A stretch of 64,000 nt of DNA from Letharia columbiana (taxonomy: Eukaryota > Ascomycota > Lecanoromycetes > Lecanorales > Parmeliaceae), in the NCBI RefSeq assembly GCF_014066305.1, contig NW_023501040.1, positions 1,152,001-1,216,000 of the forward strand. The letters are read 5' to 3'. Below the pieces are notes generated by a model, which ran no database searches, was not told where the DNA came from, and was given only the letters and a program-made list of their open reading frames with translations. Both the position numbers and the translations under genes were made by a program. Below are positions 1-9,779 of this stretch, piece by piece. Positions within the stretch are counted from its first letter, which is position 1, and each line of letters begins with the position of its first letter.

Positions 1-2121
1 GACATGAGGAGACAGCTAATGGCGCTTGTAGTAGCAGATACCTACCCTGAGAACTGCCCCGACAACGCAAACGCGGATTCGGAGCACGAAGAAACCCATT
101 CTTCTAGCTCGGGATCTGCTTCAGAGCTGCATCGTCGACGAGCAACGACCTCTCGGTATCCAGCAGAGGAGAAGCCCACGGGCACTAGATCGGGCTCGGC
201 CCCAGCATCGAGATTCTCCGGTCAAAACACAGCGAGTTCAGAAGTCGCTGACGAGAAGGATGCGGAGCCCTCACGTTCCATAGGAGAGCAACAAGCGAAC
301 TCGGCCGGTGGATCAGCAACGGCTCCCGATGTTGCGTCGGAAGAGGATGTACCACAGTCAGAGACTCCTCGCGGACGAGCGGCAGCTCGTGAGCCTTCGG
401 GCCCTGGCAGCTCCAAAGAGTCAGAAGCTGAGGAAGACGACGAAAACGATGGAGACTGGTCTGATGTAGAGGACGATGACCATAGAGAAGAAGAAGAAAA
501 AGATGACGGTGCGCCCATGCTTGGCAACTACAAAGTGACTCGCGGTCACACGAATGAGCAAGAAGATGACGGTATGCCGATGCTCGGCCGTTACAAGGTC
601 ACTCGCGGTCCTAAGCCAACCGAAGATAACTCGAAGAAGCCTATGCTAGGTAGCTACAATGGTACCCGCGGTGAGGGGCCAACCAGCAGTGAATCTGGGA
701 TGCCAAAAGCCGTGGAAGAGTCTGTAGCCAACGGAGGCTGGACTGATGTTGAAGAAGAAGAAGAGAGTGAAGAAGATGAGGAGGACGGAGAGGGTCAAAA
801 GGAGGACCAGAATGAGGGGGAAGAAAATGAGAAGGATGGAAAAGAGGAAGAAGACGAAAAAGACGACCAAGAGGGTGTCAACGCTCCCCTGCCAGTACCG
901 CAATCTCAGCCTCCCACCCGAGAACTACCTCTATCGGCGGCAGGTGCCATCGATGCATCATCGCCAGCCGCGCGGGGACATAGGAGTGACAGACCAAATC
1001 CTGAAGCTACACGTGATGAACAGCCCGCAAACCGACCTCCATCGAGCATTTTCCCGGGCATTGAAAACGCAACGAAGACGCACGATGAAGCCGTCGGCGA
1101 TGCGTTCGCAGACTATTTCCGCGAGCACGGCACTAAGAAATTGGAGGACTCTATGTGGGCGGATAAGAAGCCTGACGCAAAAGCAAAGGCCATTCCTCAA
1201 CGAGCGTCATTAACGCCTGCTGAGGGTGTAGCATCGCCACGGACACCAATTGGGTTGGGTAATGGGGGAATGACTCGAGCTCCACCGCGTGGTCCGCCAA
1301 ACTTCAGCCATCTGCCAAAGCCTCAGCCTCCGCCCGGTGCTCCTACTGGGCCACGAGGCCACGCATCCCGGCATCACGGCCCTGAGCGGTCGGACAGCGG
1401 AATCCAGACTTCGGTCGGATTGGATGATCCGGACACCACGCCGAGGGTGCGATTGCCCGTTTCACCGTCGTGTGGATCCGACAACCTGCCTCCTCGGCCA
1501 ATGGCGAGTCAGGCACAGTCTTCACCGGTGAACGCTGCAACACGCACATGTACCCAGGGAGAGCTAGACGATGGAACTCAAGATGCACGAGCTTTCTCGC
1601 CGCCGTCGAAGCCAATATACCGAGGGTCCCCACTACGAAACGTGATAGGGGCAGCGCCGTCAGAGAAGAACAATGGCGGCATGCAGCCTGCGACTGTAGC
1701 GTCGCCAGCAGGAACACCGGCTAGAAGTGACAGCTGGTCTCCTCGTGGTCATGGAAGAGGCGGTCGTGGTGGACTTGGCGCGCGAGGAGCCCACACTCCA
1801 CAGAAGCGAAACCCAACACACGGCCCAACTGCAGATACGTCAAAAGCAACGCCCACAGATCCAGACGCTCAGGATGACTTCAAGATTCTTGCCGCTAGCA
1901 GGAGAGGCGGGCAAGATGGACGAGGAGCAGCTGGGAACGGGAACCGGAGCAGCTCTGGCTTCGGTGTGAGAGGTCGCGGTGCTGGTCAAGCAACACCCAC
2001 GCCACAGCCAGGGCCGGCACGTGGCTCGAGATCTGCGTACACTGCGAGCAGCTCATTCCAGCGATGGCAGGATCGTATGGCGGAGGCCGCGGGGGCAGAG
2101 GCGGAGACGAAGCAGAGATGA
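1..2121 (+). CDS. acidic, disordered RGG-tailed protein, 5' end outside window
   Basis: The reading frame is open from the first base, so the true start may lie upstream; the first Met is at base 4 and gives 705 residues. I do not recognise the family. The protein is almost entirely low complexity. The first half is rich in Ser, Glu and Asp with long E/D/K runs (residues about 140-165 and 245-290). The middle is Pro-rich. The C-terminal third has Arg-Gly clusters (GRGGRGG near residue 585 and RGRGAG near residue 655) typical of RNA-associated proteins. Three copies of the motif PMLGxYxxTRG start near residues 171, 192 and 213, exactly 21 residues apart, and are the only ordered-looking feature. 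A role in RNA handling is inference from the RGG tail only. The length and uninterrupted frame make it a convincing gene. Confidence 0.7.
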   Translation, partial: DMRRQLMALVVADTYPENCPDNANADSEHEETHSSSSGSASELHRRRATTSRYPAEEKPTGTRSGSAPASRFSGQNTASSEVADEKDAEPSRSIGEQQANSAGGSATAPDVASEEDVPQSETPRGRAAAREPSGPGSSKESEAEEDDENDGDWSDVEDDDHREEEEKDDGAPMLGNYKVTRGHTNEQEDDGMPMLGRYKVTRGPKPTEDNSKKPMLGSYNGTRGEGPTSSESGMPKAVEESVANGGWTDVEEEEESEEDEEDGEGQKEDQNEGEENEKDGKEEEDEKDDQEGVNAPLPVPQSQPPTRELPLSAAGAIDASSPAARGHRSDRPNPEATRDEQPANRPPSSIFPGIENATKTHDEAVGDAFADYFREHGTKKLEDSMWADKKPDAKAKAIPQRASLTPAEGVASPRTPIGLGNGGMTRAPPRGPPNFSHLPKPQPPPGAPTGPRGHASRHHGPERSDSGIQTSVGLDDPDTTPRVRLPVSPSCGSDNLPPRPMASQAQSSPVNAATRTCTQGELDDGTQDARAFSPPSKPIYRGSPLRNVIGAAPSEKNNGGMQPATVASPAGTPARSDSWSPRGHGRGGRGGLGARGAHTPQKRNPTHGPTADTSKATPTDPDAQDDFKILAASRRGGQDGRGAAGNGNRSSSGFGVRGRGAGQATPTPQPGPARGSRSAYTASSSFQRWQDRMAEAAGAEAETKQR

Positions 2122-2745
2122 GGGAGTGGGTGAGCGGCGGGGATCACGGAGAGATGGATGGAGAATGTCATGAACGAGACAATGGTGACACTGGCAAGAG
2201 GAATTTGGTATCAGCGCTGGTGATACATATGCTGGAAGAGCATGGAATGGTTAGGATATGGAAGGGAAGGTTACTCCAGTAAACCTGGATGTGGCGGGAG
2301 GGGATATGGCAGGGTAGTTCAGTGAGCTGAACGGGGCGGTGAGAGAGAGTGTGTGTCAGTGGTGGCGGGAGGGGATATGGCAGGGTAGTTCAGTGAGCTG
2401 AACGGGGTGGCGAGAGTGTGTGTGAATTACTGGTGTGCATTAGTCGTGCCGTTGCTGCTGTGGAAATGTGATATTCAGGGAATTTGGCGTTTGTCCGGAA
2501 AAGGATCGTGTGGACTAAAAGTCTTTGTTGCATAGATAGGGGTCATCAGGGCATTTCACAGTCATCATTTCGACAATGCTTTTATCATCAGCTCACGTTC
2601 CAACTTGTAGTGGTACGCTGTGCTCTTCCAGCAGAGTCACGGTCTAGACCCCTTTCACCATTTTCCTCAGACCATCAGATCCAGATCGCAAGATCTTATT
2701 ATTTCAAACTTAAAAACAAGTGTGCAGGTTACTTTCACGACCTAC
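2122..2745. other. intergenic region with a 71-bp tandem repeat
   Basis: This stretch lies between the RGG protein and the convergent GNAT gene. Apart from the two-copy repeat at 2291-2427 I see no coding or RNA signal. Confidence 0.5.
2291..2427. repeat. 71-bp tandem duplication
   Basis: A unit beginning GTGGCGGGAGGGGATATGGC starts at 2291 and again at 2362, a period of 71 bases. The copies agree over about 50 bases and differ only in a few bases of the GAGAGTGTGTGT-like tail. It lies just 3' of the RGG protein gene, probably in its 3' UTR. Confidence 0.85.
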
Positions 2746-3579
2746 CTACGCAGACATCACGCTTTCCGGGGCTCTCTGACCATAGCAACCCACCCCTGCA
2801 CACCCAGACCTTCCCCCCCCCTCATACTCATCCAAGTCCAACGTCATCTCTCCCACATCCTCGAACCCACACTTCCGATACAGCGGGTGTCCCAGCTTGC
2901 TAGCATCGACATAGCATCTCAGCCCCGCGGCGTCCGCCTGGGGAAAAGCCCATCGTATGAGTTGGGCCCCGGCCCCTTTCCGTTCGTGCTTCGGGTGCGT
3001 GCCGAGGCGCCAGAGCACTTGGAAACGTTAGAGACTCGCTCACTCTCTCACATATCACACAATGATAGCGATCGATCCGCAAACGTAAACCTCGCGTGGC
3101 ATTCGAAAGATACTCACACCAACGCGTCTCATGCCTCCCCGCATGCGCCCCCCTCATCTCCCCCTAATCCTGCAAAACTCCCTCGTCAACTCCTCATTAG
3201 CGCCCTCGGGCAGCGGCCCCGTCGCAACCTCCTCGTCGTCCTCGGTGCAGTATCCCTCGGGTAGATGGACCCATACGCCGCAGGCTGCTATCTCACCGGT
3301 CGCGTCATCGGTCACTTTTCGATAATGGTTCCGCTGAGGGAGTTTGTGCTCCTTTCGGAGCGCCATGCCGTCGTGGAAGAATCCTTCGTACATCTTGAGG
3401 AGGTCTGCTTCGGGGACTTTGCCGAAGGTGACGCTGTTGCGCGGCATGGGGGACCGGATTGCTTGGGAGGCTCGGGCGAGCTCGGGGGCGTTGGGGGGGA
3501 GGCGGTGGGATGGGGTGAGGGATATTTTCTGGGTATATGGATTGTAGGGAGAAGATGCGAGGTGTGGTGTTTTTGTCAA
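2746..3579 (-). pseudogene. GNAT-family N-acetyltransferase with a one-base frameshift
   Basis: The conceptual protein resembles fungal GNAT acetyltransferases. Exon 2 (3017-2746) carries the acetyl-CoA loop as LGTHPKHERKGAGAQLIRW, the R/Q-x-x-G-x-G/A type motif A, followed by YRKCGFEDVGEM, the usual GNAT C-terminal strand. Exon 1 (about 3579 to 3118) carries FFHDGMALRKEHKLPQ and a conserved LPEGYCTEDDEE stretch. The intron at 3117-3018 has GTGAGT, CTAAC and AAG. Exon 1 meets a TGA at 3156-3154. Adding one base to the C5 run at 3160-3164 (a G run in the sense strand) restores a frame that passes the stop and joins the intron in the correct phase. So this is one lesion, either real or a base-call error. 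The first in-frame ATG is at 3447, but homology seems to begin upstream, so the 5' end is uncertain. Confidence 0.7.
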
Positions 3580-4320
3580 GGAGATGAGATGATGTATGCG
3601 GTAGAGTCAAGGACGGCAACTTCAAATCGACAAAATCATCAAGCAAACACAGCGATGGAGAATGGAAATGAAAGCGCGTTGAACGAAAGTGAATGCAAAA
3701 CATCTTAGGTCTTATAATATTATACATGTCAGACGGCCAACAGCCCACGAGTCACGAAAACATGGATTGGCTTTCCGTTGGTGGTAAGAGGCCTACTCTG
3801 CTGCTGTCAGTACTTGACTGTTTCTGTCCCGATACATGCCAATCTGTATGCCTCAAGTCTTTACGTGCATGCCAAAATGCCTCAAAGTCTCCAGATGGGA
3901 AGAAGGATGTTGACGAGCGCATCGGAGGGAAGAAGGCGAAAAGCCGCCGCCCTGCACAAACCCCTTCCGCTTGTTTACTTCACCACGATGTTATCCACAT
4001 CTCAACCTCCGACATCCATAATTCCCACGCTTTCATCCTCCACGGCCCCGTCCCCTCATCCTTTACCGCTCAGCAACCCCCCCGCCTCGACCCCGCCCCC
4101 CTCCCCATACCCACCCTCTTCAACGCCCGAAATCCCAACCCCAACCCCCGCCCGCGCCCGCGCCCGCGCCGTGCACTCGCAAATAGACGGCTCCCACCCC
4201 GTGTCCGAAGACCGAGACTCCCGAGGCGCTGGCCTCGCGGTATAAAGAGTACGCTGAGTGCAGACGGCACGGCAGGGTTCGCGCGGGCGTGTGGGGAGGT
4301 ATTGGGCGTGCCGGGCTGGG

Positions 4321-4953
4321 GGGTAAATTACAAATTCATACCCCAAAACCTTGGATCCTTACAAATTCATACCCCTAATTACATTTTCATACCCCAATGG
4401 GGTATGAATCGGTAATTTGCCATTTCATGGGGTATGAAAATGTAATTTGCCATAGTTTTCGAAAATAAGGCGCCCAGTGTAGTACTCGTACCTAAGGGTA
4501 TCAAGCTTGCACCCGAATAGCACCCGGTATTCGAAGTTGCGGAATTCGCTTGAGGGGTTACGAAATCAGCTCGGCGGTTGCGAATCAGCTCGGGGGTTGC
4601 GAATTAACTTGGGGGTTGCGGAATCAGCCCGGACCGGCCTCGGGAGCCCCGAACGGAAGATCTCTAGGGTTCGCTATCTCGTCGAACTCTTCCCTCACTC
4701 CGGGGCTAAGACGTCCCCAGCTCACCCCAATCCGCGATGAATTTAGGCTTCAATTTTTAGGGGCTTTTAAGGCTCTCGGGGCTTCTTTAGGGCGCTACTT
4801 AAAGACGTAGTTTAGTAAATTACATATTCATACCCCAAGGAATGGTAATTACATTTTCATACCCCAAAATTTGGTGGAGGGGTATGAAAATGTAATTAGG
4901 GGTATGAATTTGTAAGGATTCAAGGTTTTGGGGTATGAATTTGTAATTTACCC
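4321..4953. mobile_element. MULE-type MITE, 633 bp, 75-bp inverted termini and 9-bp target duplication
   Basis: The ends 4321-4395 and 4879-4953 are inverted copies of each other over 75 bases with a single mismatch. Each begins GGGTAAATTACAAATTCATA and contains three subterminal copies of a TTACAAATTCATACCCC-like word. The element is flanked by CGGGCTGGG at 4312-4320 and 4954-4962. A 9-bp direct duplication and long inverted termini are characteristic of Mutator-like (MULE) elements. No transposase frame fits inside, so it is non-autonomous. Further inward, 4396-4457 and 4812-4866 form a second, more diverged inverted pair. It sits inside the phosphatase pseudogene. A degenerate relative lies at 54751-55389. 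Confidence 0.92.
4536..4632. repeat. short tandem repeat inside the MITE, about 20-bp unit
   Basis: Four to five imperfect copies of a unit like GAATCAGCTCGGGGGTTGC follow one another in the core of the element. Copies differ by point changes and one-base indels. Confidence 0.75.
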
Positions 4954-5350
4954 CGGGCTGGGATTCCGGTGGAGTTTGGTGTTTGTGAGGGATATGGGGG
5001 GGGGAAGGTCTTGTGAGTTTGAATTGGACGGTGGGGCAAGGGTTGGAGGGATATGTTGGTGGGGCGGGGGAGGAGTATGCGCTTACGGGGAGGGGGTTGA
5101 GGGAGTGGAGGGAGGGGTTGGGGGAGGTGAGTAGGGTTTGATACTGCGGTGGGGATTCTGGAATGGGTTGGGGGAGCGCTGACGGGGATTTAGGGAGAAA
5201 AGAGTATGCTTGCTACGATTGAGATGGTTAGGGAGAAGTATGGAGGGGTTGAAGCGTATTTGAATGGCCAAGTGTGGATTGGGGGATGAGGATTTCGAAA
5301 AGGTACGAGCATATTTCGTAGATGGGGCACTGGTCAGAATCCATGGTTGA

Positions 5351-5805
5351 TGGAAACATACGATCAGAAGTGGTTAAGTCTAACAACTCAGCTAATTTGA
5401 CAGAATTTCAAGGAGCTGTCCTGATATGATGATCCTACATAGACACCATTGGAAGAGGAACGATGGTGAAATGCTTCGGTAGGTTCATCTTTGGGTGCTG
5501 GTGAACATTTGCGCTGCTCTTCCAACCACTGATTGCCTCCTGGCCTTATTATGACCCACACGATCGTCCCAATATCTGCTTTTCAAGAAGCACAGACTGG
5601 GGTAATGGGAAAGGGAACTTCCTGGATGATGTGGTCGCAAATGACGTAGTTCATGATCTGCTACTTTCATTTTGTTTACTTGCCGCGTTGCGGGTATGGT
5701 GCAGCAGAGTAGACTGAGCTATCCTGCGACCAATGCAGCAGGCTGCTGTTGTCGTTTCAGGTCCTCTTGTTCGTTATCCCTACAACCATGATTGTCTCTC
5801 CTCCA
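5351..5805. other. intergenic, nothing recognised
   Basis: I see no coding, RNA or repeat signal between the phosphatase relic and the F-box relic. Confidence 0.4.
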
Positions 5806-7050
5806 CTATGGGATCTTTTTGGCCTTCTTCAAAATATAATTCTGGACTTGGAGATCGGCCTTGTCGCCATTGCAGTAGCTGAGGGTGAAGAGCTTTAACC
5901 GAGGGAAATGGAGGGTTCTCAATTGGACCAAAGCTGGAGACTCGCTCCCAGTGATAGCAACGAAGTTAAAAACCACCTCGACGATAATGCCTCCGTGCAG
6001 GCGGAAGAAGTCACTCAAAGACTCAATACTTGTCTGATACTGGTTAACGCTTAGCTCCTTGCGGTTATTTAACCCATCAGGAGGCATGACACTGTCTATG
6101 GTGGGTCTCGGTAGACCTGCAATGAAATCTGAACATATTTCGCACCGGGTGACAGTCTCGAGGCACCCTGAAGATTGCATCAAACTGCGCAGTGCGGCAA
6201 CTATTTTTGACAGATTTGCAGGATCATCTCGATCGATCTTGATCTCATCAACATGGAGCTCTCGCACACCACAGTGAGCATTCTTGCAGATCTCTACATT
6301 CTCGGCGGAAAATGTTTTCAATGCTGGTTATCCCAGCAGGACAGCTAGTATCAGCCACGGAGGTTAAAACAGGCGGATTTTCAAGAGATGCAATTGTTGA
6401 AAAATCCCCAACGCTGCCTGAGAGGCTGCTGTATGAGGAATCTTCCTCGCCATCTAGCCTAAAGACCTTGATCTTGCTAGAGTGACGCTGCTAGCCCCTC
6501 AATAAGGGCCGGCAAAGTGTATTGACAGTCGCTAGTTAAAAAGTTTCGGCCTTGATGCGCGGAAAGCGTATATCAATTCGCAGACCCAATGGTGTCAAAG
6601 ACATTAAGGAGGATTTCGAGGTGAGGGAGGTGCGAGAATGCCCTGGAAAGGATCTTGACGTCCAAAGACTTCGAGGAAAGAAGGCACTGTGCTTCGATAT
6701 AGCCACGGTATGCTCACATATGTTTGGCCATGGTAAGGGCGTGAGAACTGAAAGAATGTGGCTGGTGCTCTATCCAATCCTTGACTTGGTCTTCGTCGAG
6801 GCTTCTCTTAGTCGATAAATCTCATCGGCGACAAGATGATTTGTTTCGGGTATTGAGAGAGCTGAGGGTGCTCTGAGGTGGCCGTGAGTCGTTCTAAACT
6901 TCGGACACCGATCCATAGTGGAATGACCTCGAACAGGAAGGGAGCAGCGGCGGCAGCCAAGGCTTTGTTCACAAGGCGTAAGGGTTCAAGACTCTCGTAG
7001 GCGACGTCTTCGACGATGAAGCGTAGCAGTTCTTGCGGGAGTCGATCCAT
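5806..7050 (-). pseudogene. decayed F-box gene
   Basis: The 5' part from ATG 7050 reads MDRLPQELLRFIVEDV, a classic fungal F-box start, followed by LRLVNKALAAAAAPFLFEVI and an ILSPMRFID motif that in this family continues as RFIDY. Here a TAA (6810-6808) follows RFID. Homology resumes in another frame with SLDEDQVKDW, meets a TGA at 6716-6714, and continues through FSHLPHLEILLNVF and LPALIEGLAA. It then shifts again (KIKVFRLDGEED) and once more into the C-terminal 171-codon frame ending at 5806. At least two stops and three frame changes make expression of a normal protein unlikely. F-box proteins normally recruit substrates to SCF ubiquitin ligases. The specificity of this one is unknown. 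Confidence 0.75.
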
Positions 7051-7264
7051 TACTGAGTCCTGAAGGATGATGTTGACAACTGGAGAAGATTTGAGCGGAG
7101 CCAAACGCAGTCTAGCTTGTTCATTCACGTGATAAACCCGCCAACCCATAAGGATTCCATCTTACCTTGCACCACCCATTTATTTGTTCACGATATTCAA
7201 GCCAGACCCATACCCAGTCCACAGCGTTCTTGAATATAAAATATAAGTGCAAGTTTCATCAGCT

Positions 7265-7802
7265 ATGGCTACTTCTCCTACTCTTCTGAGTCTTTGCTAC
7301 AGAGACCCGCTTTCTGATCTATTCCTACATGCTTCCCAAGGTAGTCAACATGGACATTGTTAGGGATGATATGGATGGACCTCTACGCAATAGCTTGTTT
7401 CTCGTCTGCCGATTGATCCACCGCGAAGCGTTGGATACTTACTCCACGAATACCTTCCTTCTGGATTTGTCCGAGCCTGCGTACGCCCCGAATAGATTTG
7501 TCAATGGCACGAAAAGCTTACTGAAGTATATCCGCCGTGTCCAAAACCTGCAGCTGGTCGTTGGGGATTCTTTCCCCGTGGATGAGGATCCTTACGCTCT
7601 TTCGGAGTACGCACGAGAGCAAGTCGACTGGTTCTTGACAACCTTGCGCGAGGCCAATGAGAACCACCAAGGACCGTGGTTGAAGAACTTGGTCGTCCAG
7701 GACAATTGCGAGCCATCGATTCTAACGGAATTCACCAGAGAGGTGCTCGAAAAGGGAAAGAAGAGGAGAGAGCTTCTGATCCTCGTTGCTTGTGCCTTTT
7801 AG
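7265..7802 (+). pseudogene. 2EXR/F-box-like protein with a one-base 5' frameshift
   Basis: From 7329 an intact frame of 157 codons contains LFLVCRLIHREALDTYSTNTF, trimmed here to the conserved core CRLIHREA and YSTNTF. This is the signature of the large fungal 2EXR/F-box-like family. The preceding bases encode, in this same frame, ATETRFLIYSYMLPK, which matches the family's LPxEIRxxIYxxxL helix, but the frame is closed upstream by TGA. The ATG at 7265 starts MATSPTLLSL in a frame one base off. Removing one T from the TTT at 7293-7295 joins the two. TATA-like sequence lies at 7232-7247. It is either a real lesion or a base-call error; alternatively, translation from ATG 7329 would give a protein lacking the first helix. 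Confidence 0.55.
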
Positions 7803-8924
7803 GAGTAGGATTCGGGCCAACCTTAGTATCGAAAGTCGCGCTCTATCGCAGATCCGTATATACGATGGGTCGCGTGACGCAAATATAGGTATCACGGCCC
7901 CAGATACCCATACGTTTGATGGAATTACTAATCGTGTGACAGCGCCGGCTTGGAACACCGTTGTTGGTGTCTCCCAGATGCATTCTGGCATCCCCCCCTG
8001 CAGCGAGTGGGCCAGAGTCATCCCGCATTCCTAGGGGCCTTACAAAGTTGCCTCTACCAAGTTCGCAGCGGGTACGCGACTTCGCAAAGGATGTTCCTGG
8101 GCGACATCGGACTCTAGCCGTCAGCATCGATGCGCTTCACTTCACTTCACAGGTCGATGTATACTTCGAACGGGATGGCGATGCGTATGTCCCATTTGAG
8201 AGGTGAGGACAGCCAATTTGTCTTCTGTTATGGACTCTGCGGGACCTCAGGTCTTTGAAGCGAGGTTAGGCTTAGGCATGGGATGGGGTTTCAAGCGGGT
8301 TAAGCATAGGCATGGGATCGGATTTGACGCGGGTTAGTTTTATACGTGGGTTCGGATTTCAAGCGAGGTTAGTTCTATGCACGGGATCTGATTTGTTGAG
8401 CTGGTATACAGCTCAACGAAGGATGAGAGTATTGACAGCTTTTCGGGCGCACCCGATTTCTTCAATTGTGGATGATTATGACTGGAAATTGAATGCGATG
8501 AGCTTACTATGCTCCCCTTATGCGCCTTTGTTCTTGTCAGCCGTTTCATGATCAATGAATGGAACTGATTGATGGCCAGCTAGCACAGAAGATTCACGTG
8601 CTAGAGACATTACCCAAAGTATAGTAACAACAACACACTGTTAGATCATACTCAAGGTTTTCGAAGCTTCAGTATATATTGAATTAAGGCTCCTGCGCTA
8701 GGGCTGTACAAAGCTCTGCTGCAATTGCTATAAACCTTCAAGCGTCTTGCGTGGTGTGTGTTGGCGGTATAGAAGAAGCGAATCCTTGCATAAGTCGTCT
8801 ATTTCGCGGCTGTCAAAACGCTTGCCAGCTATAAAGCCAACCTTGCAAGCTTGCTTCCAAGATGCTTCCCAATCCGACATCTCAATCCAAACGCCTTTAA
8901 GCCCATGTCTTCCCTGCTTTTCGT
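7803..8924. other. intergenic, holds a 34-bp minisatellite
   Basis: Apart from the repeat at 8257-8394 I see no supported feature. Short frames on both strands lack family signatures. Confidence 0.4.
8257..8394. repeat. minisatellite, four copies of a 34-35-bp unit
   Basis: Units start at 8257, 8292, 8326 and 8360. Each has the pattern AAGCGGGTTAG, then GCATGGGATCGG, then ATTT, with about 70-85% identity between neighbours. Confidence 0.8.
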
Positions 8925-9779
8925 TCAGAATTTCGACAACCTGTTCTCCTTCATGCGCGCAGGCGGCGGCTGGTTCACTCCCCTCAATTGCTCCCTAGCC
9001 TTTCCTTTGTCTGCTGGAGCCCCTGCCCCTGCGGCTGTCCCCGATCCATAGTAGCCGAGGTCGTGCACGCTCTGGCCCGGTCCCCACGTCGTCATGTCCA
9101 CCCTCGATCCAAGGGCCCATTGGGCTTCACGCTTGCGGTGGTATTGGCGGTGGAAGAACCAGCCTCCAACGGCGGCAGCCGTGAGGCCAATGATGATCAC
9201 GATGAGCATGACAATCCAGCGCCAGTGAGTAGACATCCTAGACGGGCATCAAAGTCAGCATGTGAGTGGGCGGACTACGCAGGATATGTCTCACCAAGGC
9301 CCCGGTGTGGGATTCGTAGAGCTATTCGAATCCTGCTGACTCGTACTGGTTGCGCTTGCACTTGGTGCAATCGTCGCAGTTGATGTTGTTGGGCCTGGCG
9401 TCGCAGCGGTCGACGACGTTGTAGTACCTCCCGCCAAAGCTCCGAAATTGGGCGCGCCTTTCCCGGCGTTAGGACAAACGCCTTGGTACCACTTCTGAAT
9501 GGTCATCATGTCTGCTGCTGAACATGAAGGGCAGACTCCCTGAACAGCGGCGCTTGAGTATAATGAGGTAAGGAGGGCCGATTGGCAGAAGCATGACTCG
9601 TAGATTTGGTCACTGGTGACTGGTGCTAGTGGTGGTGTACAAGATCCTTCGGCATTGGTGAGAACGGTACACTGTGTCGCGCAGGCTGGAAGACTTGACG
9701 CGAGTAAGGTGACTGCTTGAGCGGAGATGATGGGGGTGAGGAGAGATACGATGGAGGCGATTAGGAAAGACCTCATCAT
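8925..9779 (-). CDS. single-pass membrane protein with Cys-rich ectodomain
   Basis: Two exons (9779-9295 and 9237-8925) join to 265 codons plus stop. The intron 9294-9238 has GTGAGA, CTGAC and TAG. Residues 1-22 are a signal peptide ending in ISAQA. Residues about 30-105 contain eight Cys (CxxxC, SC, CFC, CPSC and VCP clusters) in a compact CFEM-like but not canonical arrangement. Residues about 118-160 are a Ser/Thr/Pro stalk. A transmembrane helix (IVMLIVIIIGLTAAAVGGWFF) follows, then a basic HRQYHRKR stop-transfer and a cytoplasmic tail of about 70 residues. The topology suggests a cell-surface protein with the N-terminus outside. Function is unknown. The protein at 50478-51609 has the same overall architecture. 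Confidence 0.85.

Larger units (their letters stand above)
4160..5350 (+). pseudogene. decayed tyrosine/serine phosphatase (Y_phosphatase3-like), split by a MITE
   Basis: Fragments in all three plus frames line up with the fungal tyrosine/serine phosphatase family. They are YKEYAE then GFARACGEVLG (about 4240-4310), VFVRDMGGGRSCEF after the inserted element (about 4980-5025), EEYALTGRGLREWREGL (about 5070-5120), MLATIEMVREKYGGVEAYL (about 5200-5265) and GLGDEDFEKVRAYFV (about 5280-5325), ending at TGA 5348-5350. In the family the segment after VFVRDM holds the HC-x5-R catalytic loop. Here that position reads ELDGGARVGG, so the catalytic Cys is gone. At least four frame changes and a TAG separate the fragments. 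The MITE at 4321-4953 interrupts the gene just before the catalytic loop. The N-terminal half upstream of 4160 is not recognisable. Confidence 0.7.

Noticed and set aside
646..903. Hydrophobic minus-strand frame of 85 codons with a Phe/Leu-rich core
   Set aside because: It is the antisense of Glu/Lys-rich codons in the RGG protein gene; GAA/GAG runs read as TTC/CTC on the other strand.
3693..4415. Plus-strand frame of 240 codons with an Arg/Pro-rich middle
   Set aside because: It runs from intergenic DNA through a GC-rich low-complexity tract into the MITE terminus. Only a short piece (GFARACGEVLG) belongs to the phosphatase relic.
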